Below are positions 16,268 to 25,168 of a stretch of DNA of 64,000 nt, piece by piece. Both the position numbers and the translations under genes were made by a program. Numbering within the stretch: the first letter of the stretch is position 1; every line of letters begins with the position of its first letter. The stretch lies in the NCBI RefSeq assembly GCF_021117295.1, contig NZ_CP088247.1, forward strand, positions 553,501-617,500. Direction: 5' to 3'. The notes under the pieces were generated by a model. It had not been told where the DNA came from. It worked only from the letters and a program-made list of their open reading frames with translations, and did no database searches. Origin of the DNA: Methylorubrum sp. B1-46. Lineage in GTDB: Bacteria; Pseudomonadota; Alphaproteobacteria; Rhizobiales; Beijerinckiaceae.

Positions 16268-18904
16268 ATGCGCACCGAGACGCCCCCGACCGTCCGCCTC
16301 GAAGCGTATCGCCCGAGCGATCACCTCATCGATCGGGTCGAGCTCGACGTGCGCCTCGACCCGCGCGACACGCGCGTGACCGCGACGCTCGCGCTGCGCC
16401 CGAATCCGGCGGGCCGCGCGGGCGCGCCCCTCGTTCTCGACGGCGACGAGCTGACCCTGCTGGCTCTCGAACTCGACGGGCAGGGGCTCGCACCGCAGGC
16501 CTACCGCGCCGAACCATCGGGCCTGACGCTGCACACGCCGCCGCAGCGCCCCTTCACCCTTCGGATCGAGACGCGGCTCGACCCGACGGCGAACACCCGG
16601 CTGATGGGCCTCTACCGCTCGAACGGGGTCTACTGCACGCAGTGCGAGGCCGACGGTTTCCGGCGGATCACCTACTTCCTCGACCGGCCGGACGTGCTTT
16701 CGATCTACACCACCCGCATCGAGGCGGAGCAGGCGGCTGCCCCGGTCCTGCTCGGCAACGGCAATCCGGTCGAGTCGGGCGAGGTGACGGGGACCGGGCG
16801 CCACTACGCGGTCTGGCACGATCCGCTGCCCAAACCCGCCTATCTGTTCGCGCTGGTGGGCGGGCGGCTCGACCGCGTCTCGAAGCCCTTCACCACCATG
16901 GAGGGCCGGCCGGTCGAGATCGCCGTCTATGTCGAGCCGGGCAAGGCCGACCGGGCTGCCTACGCCCTCGATGCGGTCGAACGCTCCATGGCCTGGGACG
17001 AGACCGCGTTCGGGCGTGCCTACGATCTCGACGTGTTCAACGTCGTCGCCGTGTCCGACTTCAACATGGGGGCGATGGAGAACAAGGGCCTCAACATCTT
17101 CAACGACAAGTACGTGCTCGCCTCGCCCGAGACCGCGACCGATGCCGATTACGCGGCGATCGAAGCGATCATCGCCCACGAGTACTTCCACAACTGGTCG
17201 GGCAACCGCGTGACCTGCCGCGACTGGTTCCAGCTCTGCCTGAAGGAGGGCCTCACCGTCTTCCGTGATCAGGAATTCTCCTCCGACATGCGCTCGCGCG
17301 CGGTTCACCGGATCGCCGAGGTGCGCAACCTGCGCGCCCGCCAGTTCCCGGAGGATGCCGGCCCTCTGGCTCACCCCGTTCGGCCGAAGCAATATGCCGA
17401 GATCAACAACTTCTACACGGCCACCGTCTACGAAAAGGGCGCCGAGATCGTGCGGATGCTGCGCACGCTGATCGGCGAAACGGCGTTCCGCGCCGGGATG
17501 GACCGCTACTTCGCCGAGAACGACGGCACCGCCGCGACCGTCGAGGACTTCCTGAAGGCGTTCGAGGCGGTGACGGGCCGCGACCTCTCGCGCTTCGCCG
17601 AGTGGTACGAGCGGCCGGGAACGCCACGCGTCACGGTCTCCGGCACTTATGAACCGAACGCCGGGACCTACCGCCTCACCTTCCGGCAGACGCGCCCCGG
17701 CGCCGGGGCGGATGCGCCGCCCCTCGTCATCCCGATCCGCCTCGGACTCGTCGGCGACGAGGGCCCCCTCGATGGGGTGACGAGCGCGCGCGTCGAGGCC
17801 GGCGTGTACGTGCTCGACGCGGCCGAGGATGAGGTGACATTCGAGAATGTGGCGGAGGAGCCCGTTCCCTCGCTGTTTCGTGCCTTCTCGGCACCGGTTC
17901 GCGTGGAGAGCGCCCTCGACGACACGGCTCGCCTCACCCTGCTGCGCCACGATCCCGACAGCTTCAACCGCTGGGAGGCGGCCCAACGCATCGCCCTGGG
18001 CCTGATGGCACGACAGGCGCGCGGTGAGACTGCTGAGCCCGCCGCCGCCGATGCGTTCGTCGCCGCGCTGGATGCCTTCCTCGACGCGGAGGCTCTGCGC
18101 GATCCGGCCTTCGCCGCCCAGATCCTTGCCCTGCCGAGCGAGGGAGACCTCGCCGACGAGATCGGAAGGGACACTGACCCCGACGCCATCTTCTCCGCGC
18201 GTCAGACGCTGCGCCGCCGCCTCGGAACGGGCCTGCGCGAGCGCCTGACGCATCTGCGCGAGACGCTGGCCGAGCCTGCGGGCACGCCCTTCTCGCCGGA
18301 CGCCGACGCCGCGGGGCGGCGGGCGCTCCGCAACGCCGCCCTCGACCTGATCGCCGCCGCCGACGCGGAGGCCGGCACGGGGCTCAGTCAAGCGCAGATC
18401 GAGGCAGCCACAAACATGACCGACCGGCTCGCCGGGCTCGCGACCCTCGCGCTCCTGCCGGGCGAGGCGCGGGAGGCGGCGCTGACCGCCTTCGCCGAGC
18501 GCTATGCCGACGAACCTCTCGTCCTCGACAAATGGTTCGCGATCCAGGCGATGATCCCCGAGGAGGGCACGGTGGCGCGAATCCGGAGGCTGCAGAGCCA
18601 TCCGGCCTTCGCCATGACCAACCCGAATCGCGTGCGCTCCCTCATCGGAAGCTTCAGCCTCGCCAACCCGACGCAGTTCAACCGTCCGGACGGCGCGGGC
18701 TATGCCCTCGTCGCCGAGACGGTGCTGGCGCTCGACGGCACGAATCCGCAGATCGCCGCGCGCCTCATGACCGCCTTCGGCCCGTGGCGCCGCCTCGAAC
18801 CGGGCCGCCGGGCCGCGGCCGAAACCGCCCTGCGTCGCATCGTTGCCACGCCCGGACTTTCTCGTGATGTCGCCGACATCGCGACACGAAGCCTCGCCGG
18901 CTAG
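16268..18904 (+). CDS. pepN: Aminopeptidase N (M1 family zinc metallopeptidase)
   Basis: PepN removes N-terminal residues from peptides in the last stage of cytosolic protein turnover. The 878-residue product has the M1 substrate-anchoring motif GAMEN (268-272) and the zinc site HEYFH (304-308) followed by W-S-G-N-R and the distal Glu in LKEGLT. It also carries the bacterial PepN-specific C-terminal helical domain (about 540-878). The start at 16268 gives the normal length (about 870-890); the frame upstream to 15953 overlaps the preceding gene in another frame and is not real. Confidence 0.96.
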   Translation: MRTETPPTVRLEAYRPSDHLIDRVELDVRLDPRDTRVTATLALRPNPAGRAGAPLVLDGDELTLLALELDGQGLAPQAYRAEPSGLTLHTPPQRPFTLRIETRLDPTANTRLMGLYRSNGVYCTQCEADGFRRITYFLDRPDVLSIYTTRIEAEQAAAPVLLGNGNPVESGEVTGTGRHYAVWHDPLPKPAYLFALVGGRLDRVSKPFTTMEGRPVEIAVYVEPGKADRAAYALDAVERSMAWDETAFGRAYDLDVFNVVAVSDFNMGAMENKGLNIFNDKYVLASPETATDADYAAIEAIIAHEYFHNWSGNRVTCRDWFQLCLKEGLTVFRDQEFSSDMRSRAVHRIAEVRNLRARQFPEDAGPLAHPVRPKQYAEINNFYTATVYEKGAEIVRMLRTLIGETAFRAGMDRYFAENDGTAATVEDFLKAFEAVTGRDLSRFAEWYERPGTPRVTVSGTYEPNAGTYRLTFRQTRPGAGADAPPLVIPIRLGLVGDEGPLDGVTSARVEAGVYVLDAAEDEVTFENVAEEPVPSLFRAFSAPVRVESALDDTARLTLLRHDPDSFNRWEAAQRIALGLMARQARGETAEPAAADAFVAALDAFLDAEALRDPAFAAQILALPSEGDLADEIGRDTDPDAIFSARQTLRRRLGTGLRERLTHLRETLAEPAGTPFSPDADAAGRRALRNAALDLIAAADAEAGTGLSQAQIEAATNMTDRLAGLATLALLPGEAREAALTAFAERYADEPLVLDKWFAIQAMIPEEGTVARIRRLQSHPAFAMTNPNRVRSLIGSFSLANPTQFNRPDGAGYALVAETVLALDGTNPQIAARLMTAFGPWRRLEPGRRAAAETALRRIVATPGLSRDVADIATRSLAG

Positions 18905-19102
18905 TTAAGACTCTGTTGAGGAAGGTGTTTCGGCGAGTCGCGACCGCCGGGAGCGCTCTCCGAGCGTCTTTCCGTGTCAACGCCCTGCCCCAAAAACCGC
19001 GTGGACAAACGTCCGCCCCCGATGTCCAATGTGAATACGATTCGAGACCGCCGGCGCGGCCCAGGCCGAGGCGCCGTTTCCAGACAGTACAGAGGTGGCG
19101 AT

Positions 19103-21463
19103 ATGTCGGGGGCGGCTTCCGCGTCCCTGTCCGCGCGCGCGCGCGCGGACACGATCCTCGGGATCCAGCGCACGACCGGCACCGCTCAAGCCCGCCTCAT
19201 CCGGGCCGAGACGTGGCTCCGTTATGCGCTGCCGGCTCTGCTCGTCCTCTTCATGCTCACGCTGCTGGGCGTGGCGGCCCTCGAGATGCGCGGACGCCAC
19301 GAGCAGGGAATGCGCGTGGCGACCCGCGAGGTCGAGGCGTTCGCCCGTCTCGCCGCCCTGTCCCTGTCGAAGGATCCGGCCGCCGCCGAGACGCGGCTCG
19401 ACCGCGTGCTTCCCGTCCACCTCCTGCCGGCCGGCTGCGAGGTTCTGGTGATCGATCCGTCCGGTCGGATTCGCGCCGCCTATCCCCGTCCGGCACCGGC
19501 CGACACTTTCGCGGGCTATCTCGCGGAAGGCGAGCCCATCGCCATGCTCGGCGAGAGCGCCGGGGCCATGACGGTCAACCTCCAGGCCGGCGGACAGGCC
19601 GTCGTCGCGGCGCGGCGCCTGGCCGATGGGTCGGGCGAGGTCGCCGTCCTCCAGCGCTTCGAGCCGATCACCGCCGATTGGTGGCGGATGTTCAGCCACC
19701 ACGCGGTCTCGCTTTCGGCCATCGCCCTCGTGCTGGCGGGCATGGCCACCGCCTACATCCTTCAGACCCAGCGAGCCCAGGCCGCCGACGAGGTCTGCGA
19801 TCTGGTCAAGCAGCGCCTCGATACGGCGCTCGGACGCGGACGCTGCGGATTGTGGGACTGGGACATCGCCCGCGGCACGATCTTCTGGTCCGACTCGATG
19901 TACGCCCTGCTCGGCTACACGCCGGAGAAGGACCTTCTCTCCTTCGGCGACGTGAACGCCCTGCTCCATTCCGAGGACGGCGACCTCTACAGCCTCGCCC
20001 GCCACCTCGCCGCGAGCCACGCCACCGTCGATCACGAGTTCCGCATCCGCAACGCCTCCGGCGACTGGATCTGGCTGCGCACCCGCGCCGAGATCGTCGA
20101 GGATGCGGCCGACGGCAGTCGGCATCTGGTCGGCATCGCCATGGACGTCACCGAGCAGCGACGGCTGGCCGAGTTCACCGCCACCGCCGACATGCGCCTG
20201 CGCGACGCGGTGGAGGCGATTTCCGAAGCCTTCGTGCTCTGGGATGCCGGCAACCGGCTGGTTCTGTGCAACTCGAAATTCCGCGACCTGCACGCGCTCG
20301 CCAGCGACGACGCGGTACCGGGCCGCCGCTACGACGAGGTCATGGGACAGGGCGCCCTCCCCCCGGTGCGGCGGGGCATTCCGGGCCCGGAGCGCGGCAC
20401 GTCGCGAACCTTCGAGGTCGAACTCACCGACGGGCGCTGGCTCCAAGTCAGCGAGCGCCGCACCAAGGACGGCGGCTACGTCTCGGTGGGGACCGACATC
20501 ACCAGCCTCAAGCGCCATCAGGAGCAGCTCGTCGCCTCCGAGCGCGAGCTGATCGGCACCGTCAAAGACCTGAAGCGCTCCCGGCGGACTCTGGAGACCC
20601 AGACGCAGCAGCTCGCCGACCTCGCCGAACGCCACCTCGACCAGAAGGCCCGCGCCGAGATCGCCAATCAGTCCAAGTCCGAGTTCCTGGCCAATATGAG
20701 CCACGAGCTGCGCACACCGCTCAACGCGATCATGGGCTTTGCCGAATTGATGGAGAGCGAGGTCTACGGTGCGCTCGGCTCACCCCGCTACGCCGACTAT
20801 TGCCGCGACATCCAGCAGAGCGGCACCTATCTGCTCTCGGTCATCGACGACATCCTGCACATGTCGCGCATCGAGGCGAAGCGGGTGAAGCTCGTGCGCC
20901 GCCCCCTCGACCTCGACACGGCCATCGCCGCCGCGGTGACGCTGGTGGCCAAGGAGGCGGCGAGCAAAGCGGTCTCCATCGATATCGAGCTGGCCGGGAC
21001 TCTCAGCGTGCTGGCCGACGAGCGGGCGCTCCAGCAGATCCTGCTCAACATCATCCAGAACGCGGTGAAGTTCACGCCGGAGGGCGGTCGGGTCGCGCTG
21101 CGAGGACGCTCCTGCAACGGCTTCGCTCACCTCTTCATCGGCGATACCGGCATCGGTATTCCGCGAGCGGCGATTTCCAAGCTCGGGCGGCCCTTCGAGC
21201 AGGTCGAGACCAATCTCACCCGCAGCTACAAGGGCTCCGGCCTCGGCCTCGCCATCGCCCGCTCCACGGCCGAGCTGCATGGCGGCTCGCTGCGCATCCG
21301 CTCGGAGGAAGGGGTCGGCACCCTGGTGCTGGTGCGGCTTCCGATGCCGACGCCCGCGCGCATGGCCGAGCTCGGCCGGGAGGCGGAGCGGGACACGCTG
21401 ACGGCGATCAGTGAATTGGCCGGCGCCACGCGGGCCAAGGGCGAGATGATCGTGCCCCTGTAA
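19103..21463 (+). CDS. Membrane-bound multi-PAS sensor histidine kinase, PleC/DivJ-like
   Basis: The 786-residue kinase has two N-terminal membrane helices (about 34-58 and 194-216) flanking a periplasmic region. A PAS domain follows (about 235-355, ending MDVTEQRRLAE), then a second PAS-like region (DAVEAISEAFVLWDAGNRL...), a coiled-coil stretch, and a HisKA domain with the acceptor His in LANMSHELRTPLNAIMGF. The HATPase domain is intact (NIIQNAVKFTPEGG, DTGIGIP, GSGLGLAI). The sequence after the H-box (MESEVYGALGSPRYADYCRDIQQSG, then DDILHMSRIEAKR) is typical of the PleC/DivJ group that acts on DivK and PleD. AGAGGTGG before the ATG at 19103 decides the start. No response regulator is adjacent, so the partner is inferred. 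Confidence 0.88.
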   Translation: MSGAASASLSARARADTILGIQRTTGTAQARLIRAETWLRYALPALLVLFMLTLLGVAALEMRGRHEQGMRVATREVEAFARLAALSLSKDPAAAETRLDRVLPVHLLPAGCEVLVIDPSGRIRAAYPRPAPADTFAGYLAEGEPIAMLGESAGAMTVNLQAGGQAVVAARRLADGSGEVAVLQRFEPITADWWRMFSHHAVSLSAIALVLAGMATAYILQTQRAQAADEVCDLVKQRLDTALGRGRCGLWDWDIARGTIFWSDSMYALLGYTPEKDLLSFGDVNALLHSEDGDLYSLARHLAASHATVDHEFRIRNASGDWIWLRTRAEIVEDAADGSRHLVGIAMDVTEQRRLAEFTATADMRLRDAVEAISEAFVLWDAGNRLVLCNSKFRDLHALASDDAVPGRRYDEVMGQGALPPVRRGIPGPERGTSRTFEVELTDGRWLQVSERRTKDGGYVSVGTDITSLKRHQEQLVASERELIGTVKDLKRSRRTLETQTQQLADLAERHLDQKARAEIANQSKSEFLANMSHELRTPLNAIMGFAELMESEVYGALGSPRYADYCRDIQQSGTYLLSVIDDILHMSRIEAKRVKLVRRPLDLDTAIAAAVTLVAKEAASKAVSIDIELAGTLSVLADERALQQILLNIIQNAVKFTPEGGRVALRGRSCNGFAHLFIGDTGIGIPRAAISKLGRPFEQVETNLTRSYKGSGLGLAIARSTAELHGGSLRIRSEEGVGTLVLVRLPMPTPARMAELGREAERDTLTAISELAGATRAKGEMIVPL

Positions 21464-21624
21464 CGATCAGCCTGCCCATCCAAAGCGGCGCGTCTCCCGG
21501 CCCTGGGCGGCGCGCGGCCGAGAATGCCGAGCGGCCGCATCCTCCGCGACCCGGCCCAGGTTCACCTGTTCGGCAGCCGCATCATCGATCGGCCGACGGA
21601 GGTGGCGCCGCTGGAGGCGTGAAC

Positions 21625-21711
21625 GGCGTCAGCCGATCGCCTCATGCCTCTGAGGCGTCAGCCGATTTGCTCTTGCCCCTGGGGCGTTAGCCGATTTCCT
21701 CATGCCACGTG
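21625..21711. repeat. Three imperfect 29-bp tandem copies spanning the end of zwf
   Basis: Units begin at 21625, 21654 and 21683 with period 29. The third unit is the real 3' end of zwf, which is read on the minus strand and encodes WHEEIG-stop. The two copies beyond the stop codon again read as RHEAIG-stop and GQEQIG-stop, in different frames because 29 is not a multiple of 3. All share the core AAATCGGCT/GCGATCGGCT on the minus strand. Confidence 0.8.
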
Positions 21712-23165
21712 CGGCCGTCGCGCTCGATCAGGGCGATCGAGGCGGTCGGGCCCCAGCTTCCGGCGGCGTAGGGCCGCGGCGGGTCGGGACGGTCGGCCCA
21801 GGCCTTGAGCAGGGAGTCGGCCCAGGCCCAGGCCACCTCCACCTCGTCGCGGCGCATGAACAGGGTGGCGTTGCCGCGCACCACATCCATCAGCAGGCGC
21901 TCGTAGGCATCGGGATAGCGCTGCTTGAACGTCTCCTCGAAGGAGATGTCGAGGTTGGTCGGGCGCAGGCGCATGCCGCCGGGGCCCGGATCCTTGGTCA
22001 TCACTTCGAGCTTCATGCCTTCCTCGGGCTGAAGGCGGATGACGAGGCGGTTCGGCTCGCGCCCGAAGGCGTCGGCGGGGAAGATCGAGAACGGCGAGGC
22101 GCGGAACTGTACTACGATCTCGGACAGCTTCTTCGGCAGGCGCTTGCCGGTGCGGACGTAGAACGGCACCCCGGCCCAGCGCCCGCTGCGCACTTCGAGC
22201 TTCAGGGCGACGAAGGTCTCGGTTCGGCTCGGCGTGCCGCTGCCGAGGTCAGCCTGATAGCCCTCGACCGGTCGCCCGCCGACGGCGCCGGCCGCGTATT
22301 GCCCGCGCACGGTGACGCTCTGCACGTCGGCGGCCGTGATGGGCTTGAGGGCGCGAAGCACCTTCAGCTTTTCGTCGCGAACGGAATTGGCGTCGAGCGA
22401 GATCGGGCTTTCCATCGCCGTGAGGCAGAGGAGCTGGAGGATGTGGTTCTGCACCATGTCGCGCAGCGCACCCGAGGTGTCGTAGTACCCGCCGCGTCCC
22501 TCGACGCCGACCGTCTCGCCCACCGTGATCTGGACGTGATCGATCACGTCGGCGTTCCACAGCCGCTCGAAAATCGTGTTGGCGAAGCGCAGGGCCATCA
22601 GGTTCTGCACCGTCTCCTTGCCGAGATAGTGGTCGATGCGGAAGATCTGGCTTTCGGGGAAGACCGCGCCGACCGCGTCGTTGATGGCGCGGGCCGACTT
22701 CAGATCCTTGCCGATCGGCTTTTCGAGCACGACGCGGCTGTTCTCGCCGATCAGTCCGTAACGGTCGAGGTTGCGGCAGATCGAGCCGTAGAGATCGGGC
22801 GAGGTGGCAAGATAATAGGGCCTGATCCGGTCGGGCCGCTCGTCGAGCAGGGCCTTCAATTCATCCCAGCCGTCATCCCCGAGGGCATCGACCGCCACGT
22901 AGAACAGGTGATCGAGGAAGCCGGTGAGCTTGGACTCGTCGATCTCGGCCGCCGGCACGAAGCTCTTCAGGGCGTCTCGCGCATGCTCCCGGAATTCCTC
23001 CAGGCTCATGTGGCTGCGCGAGGCGCCGATGATGCGGCTCGTCTCGGGAATCTGGGCGTCGCGGTAGCGCTGGTACAGCGCGGGCAGGAGCTTGCGCTGC
23101 GTCAGGTCGCCGGTGGCGCCGAACACGACATAGTCGAAGGGCGAAACGGGGATGATGGTGGCCAA
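21687..23165 (-). CDS. zwf: Glucose-6-phosphate 1-dehydrogenase
   Basis: Zwf oxidises glucose 6-phosphate to 6-phosphogluconolactone with NAD(P)+, the entry to the oxidative pentose phosphate and Entner-Doudoroff routes. The 492-residue product has the N-terminal dinucleotide-binding motif VVFGATGDLTQRKL (13-26), the active-site motif RIDHYLGKE (176-184) and a full C-terminal domain. The start is a rare TTG at 23165-23163; GGGAG lies 6 nt upstream and no in-frame ATG fits. No pgl, edd or gnd gene is next to it. Confidence 0.96.
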   Translation of the reverse strand: MATIIPVSPFDYVVFGATGDLTQRKLLPALYQRYRDAQIPETSRIIGASRSHMSLEEFREHARDALKSFVPAAEIDESKLTGFLDHLFYVAVDALGDDGWDELKALLDERPDRIRPYYLATSPDLYGSICRNLDRYGLIGENSRVVLEKPIGKDLKSARAINDAVGAVFPESQIFRIDHYLGKETVQNLMALRFANTIFERLWNADVIDHVQITVGETVGVEGRGGYYDTSGALRDMVQNHILQLLCLTAMESPISLDANSVRDEKLKVLRALKPITAADVQSVTVRGQYAAGAVGGRPVEGYQADLGSGTPSRTETFVALKLEVRSGRWAGVPFYVRTGKRLPKKLSEIVVQFRASPFSIFPADAFGREPNRLVIRLQPEEGMKLEVMTKDPGPGGMRLRPTNLDISFEETFKQRYPDAYERLLMDVVRGNATLFMRRDEVEVAWAWADSLLKAWADRPDPPRPYAAGSWGPTASIALIERDGRTWHEEIG

Positions 23166-23470
23166 GCACGGCTCCCATGATTCGTGCGGGTTTCGAACCG
23201 CAGATGCCTGTCGGAGAGAGATTCCCGCGGCTCCGCGCCTCTGACCCGACCATCTGCCGGAACGCCCTGCGACGCCCGGCTCGGTGGGTTATCGGTTCGC
23301 AGTGACGGCTTGCAAGTGCGTTGCCGAACAAACGATCGGCCCCTCGACGCAGCGGGCGCGGACCACCGCCGAAGATTTCGTTGCTCGTCGCCGGTAACGG
23401 CGGCTGGCTGCGCAAACCGGCAGCATTCGAACACGAAGGCCGACCGCGGCGGGCGATCCTGTCAACCGGA
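23166..23470. other. Intergenic region upstream of zwf
   Basis: About 305 bp separating zwf from the PilZ gene, both on the minus strand. ORFs in it are short shadows. I see no clear promoter or hairpin. Confidence 0.4.
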
Positions 23471-23953
23471 TCAGTCGCGGCTCCGGCGTGAACCGATCGA
23501 GCTGTAATTCGGGGTCTGCTCGACGGTGACCGGCTTTTTCTCCTCGGCAACCGGCAGCTTGGCGATGCGCTCGATGCGGACACCGGCGTAGTTGCCTCTC
23601 CGCCAGGCCAGATTGACCTTCAGTACGAAATCCCGACCCAGGATCCTGAGCATGAACGACGCTGGGAGGGTGTAGGCCTCAGGAACGCCGAGCTTGGCAC
23701 CGGATTTCGAGATATCCTTGATGTTACAGGGAATCTCGGTGCCGTCGAACAACCGGATCATCGCGATCCAGTTGGTGACCGTCCGCTCTTCGCGCCGCGC
23801 GACGAGAGAGGCCTCCACCCCCTCTGCGCCGTCCCCCGAGATGAGCTCGGATGGAAAATCGATGACGGATGGAGGGGGGCTCGGCATGGGGGCCACGGCA
23901 TGAGGCGTCTCGAAGCCCACGCTATCGGGAAAGTGTTGATGCAAGATGTGCAT
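23471..23953 (-). CDS. PilZ domain protein
   Basis: PilZ domains bind cyclic di-GMP. The 160-residue product has one PilZ domain in its C-terminal two thirds. The RxxxR motif is in ARREERTVTNW, and the (D/N)xSxxG motif reads DISKSGAKL in NIKDISKSGAKLGVP, so both c-di-GMP contact motifs appear intact. The strand LKVNLAWRRGNYAGVRI is also typical. The N-terminal 45 residues have no recognised domain. I chose the ATG at 23953; the frame is open upstream to 24223 with other possible starts (for example 24031). No partner domain is present, so it is probably an adaptor. Confidence 0.8.
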   Translation of the reverse strand: MHILHQHFPDSVGFETPHAVAPMPSPPPSVIDFPSELISGDGAEGVEASLVARREERTVTNWIAMIRLFDGTEIPCNIKDISKSGAKLGVPEAYTLPASFMLRILGRDFVLKVNLAWRRGNYAGVRIERIAKLPVAEEKKPVTVEQTPNYSSIGSRRSRD

Positions 23954-24290
23954 CGCGGCAGGCCGCACCCTGCGTCGGAGTGATTCCACCGGGATCCGAT
24001 CACAGTTTCGTTTTCGACGCGCCGATCTCATATCGCAGCCGCGACAAAGACTTGCCGGCCACATCACTTCCGCGGGCGCCCATACGGCGTGAAACGCGCT
24101 TGTCAAATGATCGTTCGGTCTGTCTTTCCTTTTTGCTATTCGCACCGCAAAAAAGAGCCGGCTCTTCTTGCGATGCAACGAAAATAGTTCATGAAGCAGA
24201 GCTCGAACGGGCTTGCAACACATGAACAGCTGATTAACGTACCCCTATCGTAACGCGTTCGATGTTTGACCCCTGGCAGGGAGCGGTCCC
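23954..24290. other. Intergenic region between divergent PilZ and small-ORF genes
   Basis: About 337 bp, clearly AT-richer around 24090-24200. It presumably contains both promoters. No gene is supported. Confidence 0.4.
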
Positions 24291-24452
24291 ATGTCCGAGC
24301 TCATTCGCGTGAAACCAACCCACGACGGCACCTACACCGTCTATCGTGGATCTATGGCCCTCGTTTCGGGCCTGACGAGGTTGCAGGCCGAGCGCTACGA
24401 GGCGAGCATTGCCCGTCAGCAGCGCGGGCTCTCGCCCCTCGTCGGCGCCTGA
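24291..24452 (+). CDS. Small hypothetical protein (53 aa)
   Basis: The 53-residue product (MSELIRVKPTHDGTYTVYRG...) is preceded by AGGGAG 7 nt upstream, and its composition fits a soluble protein: a short beta-like start and a C-terminal helix rich in Arg, Glu and Ala (LTRLQAERYEASIARQQRG). A strong GC-rich hairpin follows the stop. I recognise no family; the start and hairpin make it a likely real gene. Confidence 0.65.
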   Translation: MSELIRVKPTHDGTYTVYRGSMALVSGLTRLQAERYEASIARQQRGLSPLVGA

Positions 24453-24473
24453 GGCGCTCCATCGACGGTTCGA

Positions 24474-24503
24474 GGGCGCGGCTCCGACGAGGAGTCCGCG
24501 CCC
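24474..24503. terminator. GC-rich hairpin after the 53-aa gene
   Basis: GGGCGCGGCTCC and GGAG-t-CCGCGCCC pair around the loop GACGA. It lies 21 nt after the stop codon. There is no T-run. Confidence 0.5.
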
Positions 24504-24523
24504 TTCGCATGTCCGCTTGCTCA

Positions 24524-24589
24524 GTGTCTCTCACGAAGCTCCCGCTGCGCTGCTCTCGCCGGAGTGAGGACGGTCGATGACCAGGAGTG
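24524..24589. repeat. Dispersed repeat family B, copy 1
   Basis: This ~66-bp segment starting GTGTCTCTCACGA matches 60052-60115 at most positions. Shared blocks include GTGTCTCTCACGA, GCGCTG, TCTCGCC and ACGGTCG, then TGACC and GGAGT. Both copies are intergenic. Confidence 0.65.
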
Positions 24590-24690
24590 GTGTGATACGG
24601 TCTCCGCCGGATCGCTTCGGCTTCGCCTCGCGATGACGGCGTCGGGCAAGAACCGAAGCGATCAACCGGAAACGGCATGAGGGACTTTTA

Positions 24691-24742
24691 GAGCATCGTC
24701 TTTTTCCGAAAGCCGGTGACCACCTTTCGGGATGATGCTCTA
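24691..24742. repeat. Dispersed palindromic repeat family A, copy 1
   Basis: A ~50-bp element with end arms GAGCATCGTC / GATGATGCTC and an inner hairpin CCGAAAG / CTTTCGG. It overlaps the stop codon of cutA, where it may act as a bidirectional terminator. Other copies lie at 35240, 46863 and 60909. Confidence 0.8.
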
Positions 24743-25063
24743 AACCGCGCCGGTTTCGGCGCTGATCCAGGCAGCGGTATCGGGATCGGCGTCCGCGACC
24801 GGCAGATGCAGGATGATGGGCGTCTCGTAGGGGTGGCGCCGCTTCAGTTCAGCCGCGAGGGCATCGGCCAAGCCTTCCCGGCTCTTGAGAATCGCGACCA
24901 CCTCCGTGCCGCGTTCGATCGCCCCCTTCCAGGCGTAGACCGATTGCATGCCCGGGATCACGTTCACGCAGGCCGCGAGGCGGGCGCGGACCAAAGCTTC
25001 CCCGACATCGAGGGCCATCGCGGCATCGGGAAAGGTCGTGTAGACGAGGAGCGGGCGCTCCAT
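24740..25063 (-). CDS. cutA: Divalent-cation tolerance protein CutA
   Basis: CutA is a small trimeric protein found in most cells. It was named for copper sensitivity, but its exact role is unsettled. The 107-residue product has the full family pattern: LLVYTTFPDAAMALDVGEALVRARLAACVNVIPGMQSVYAWKG, then EVVAILKSREGLADALAAEL and RHPYETPIILHLPV. The start at 25063 has GGGAGAG about 8 nt upstream; a longer frame to 25096 is not conserved. Its stop codon overlaps a family A repeat. Confidence 0.93.
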   Translation of the reverse strand: MERPLLVYTTFPDAAMALDVGEALVRARLAACVNVIPGMQSVYAWKGAIERGTEVVAILKSREGLADALAAELKRRHPYETPIILHLPVADADPDTAAWISAETGAV

Positions 25064-25168
25064 GCTATGGCTCTCCCTCGGCAGACCGGCGTCCAACCTC
25101 GGATGTCCGGCGCGTGCCCCGAGTGAGACCGGCTCGGCCTCTTCCCGTCAACAGGGCTGACAGCACGG

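Noticed and set aside
16226..18601. Open frame of 791 codons opposite pepN, and similar long frames opposite fabI, the PleC-like kinase, zwf, xfp and ptrB
   Set aside because: They lie antisense to well-supported genes, are rich in Arg, Gly, Ala and His in the way high-GC shadow frames are, and show no family motif.
21625..21711. Short direct repeats considered as a CRISPR array
   Set aside because: The units are adjacent with no spacers, imperfect, and one is the coding end of zwf; no cas genes are present.
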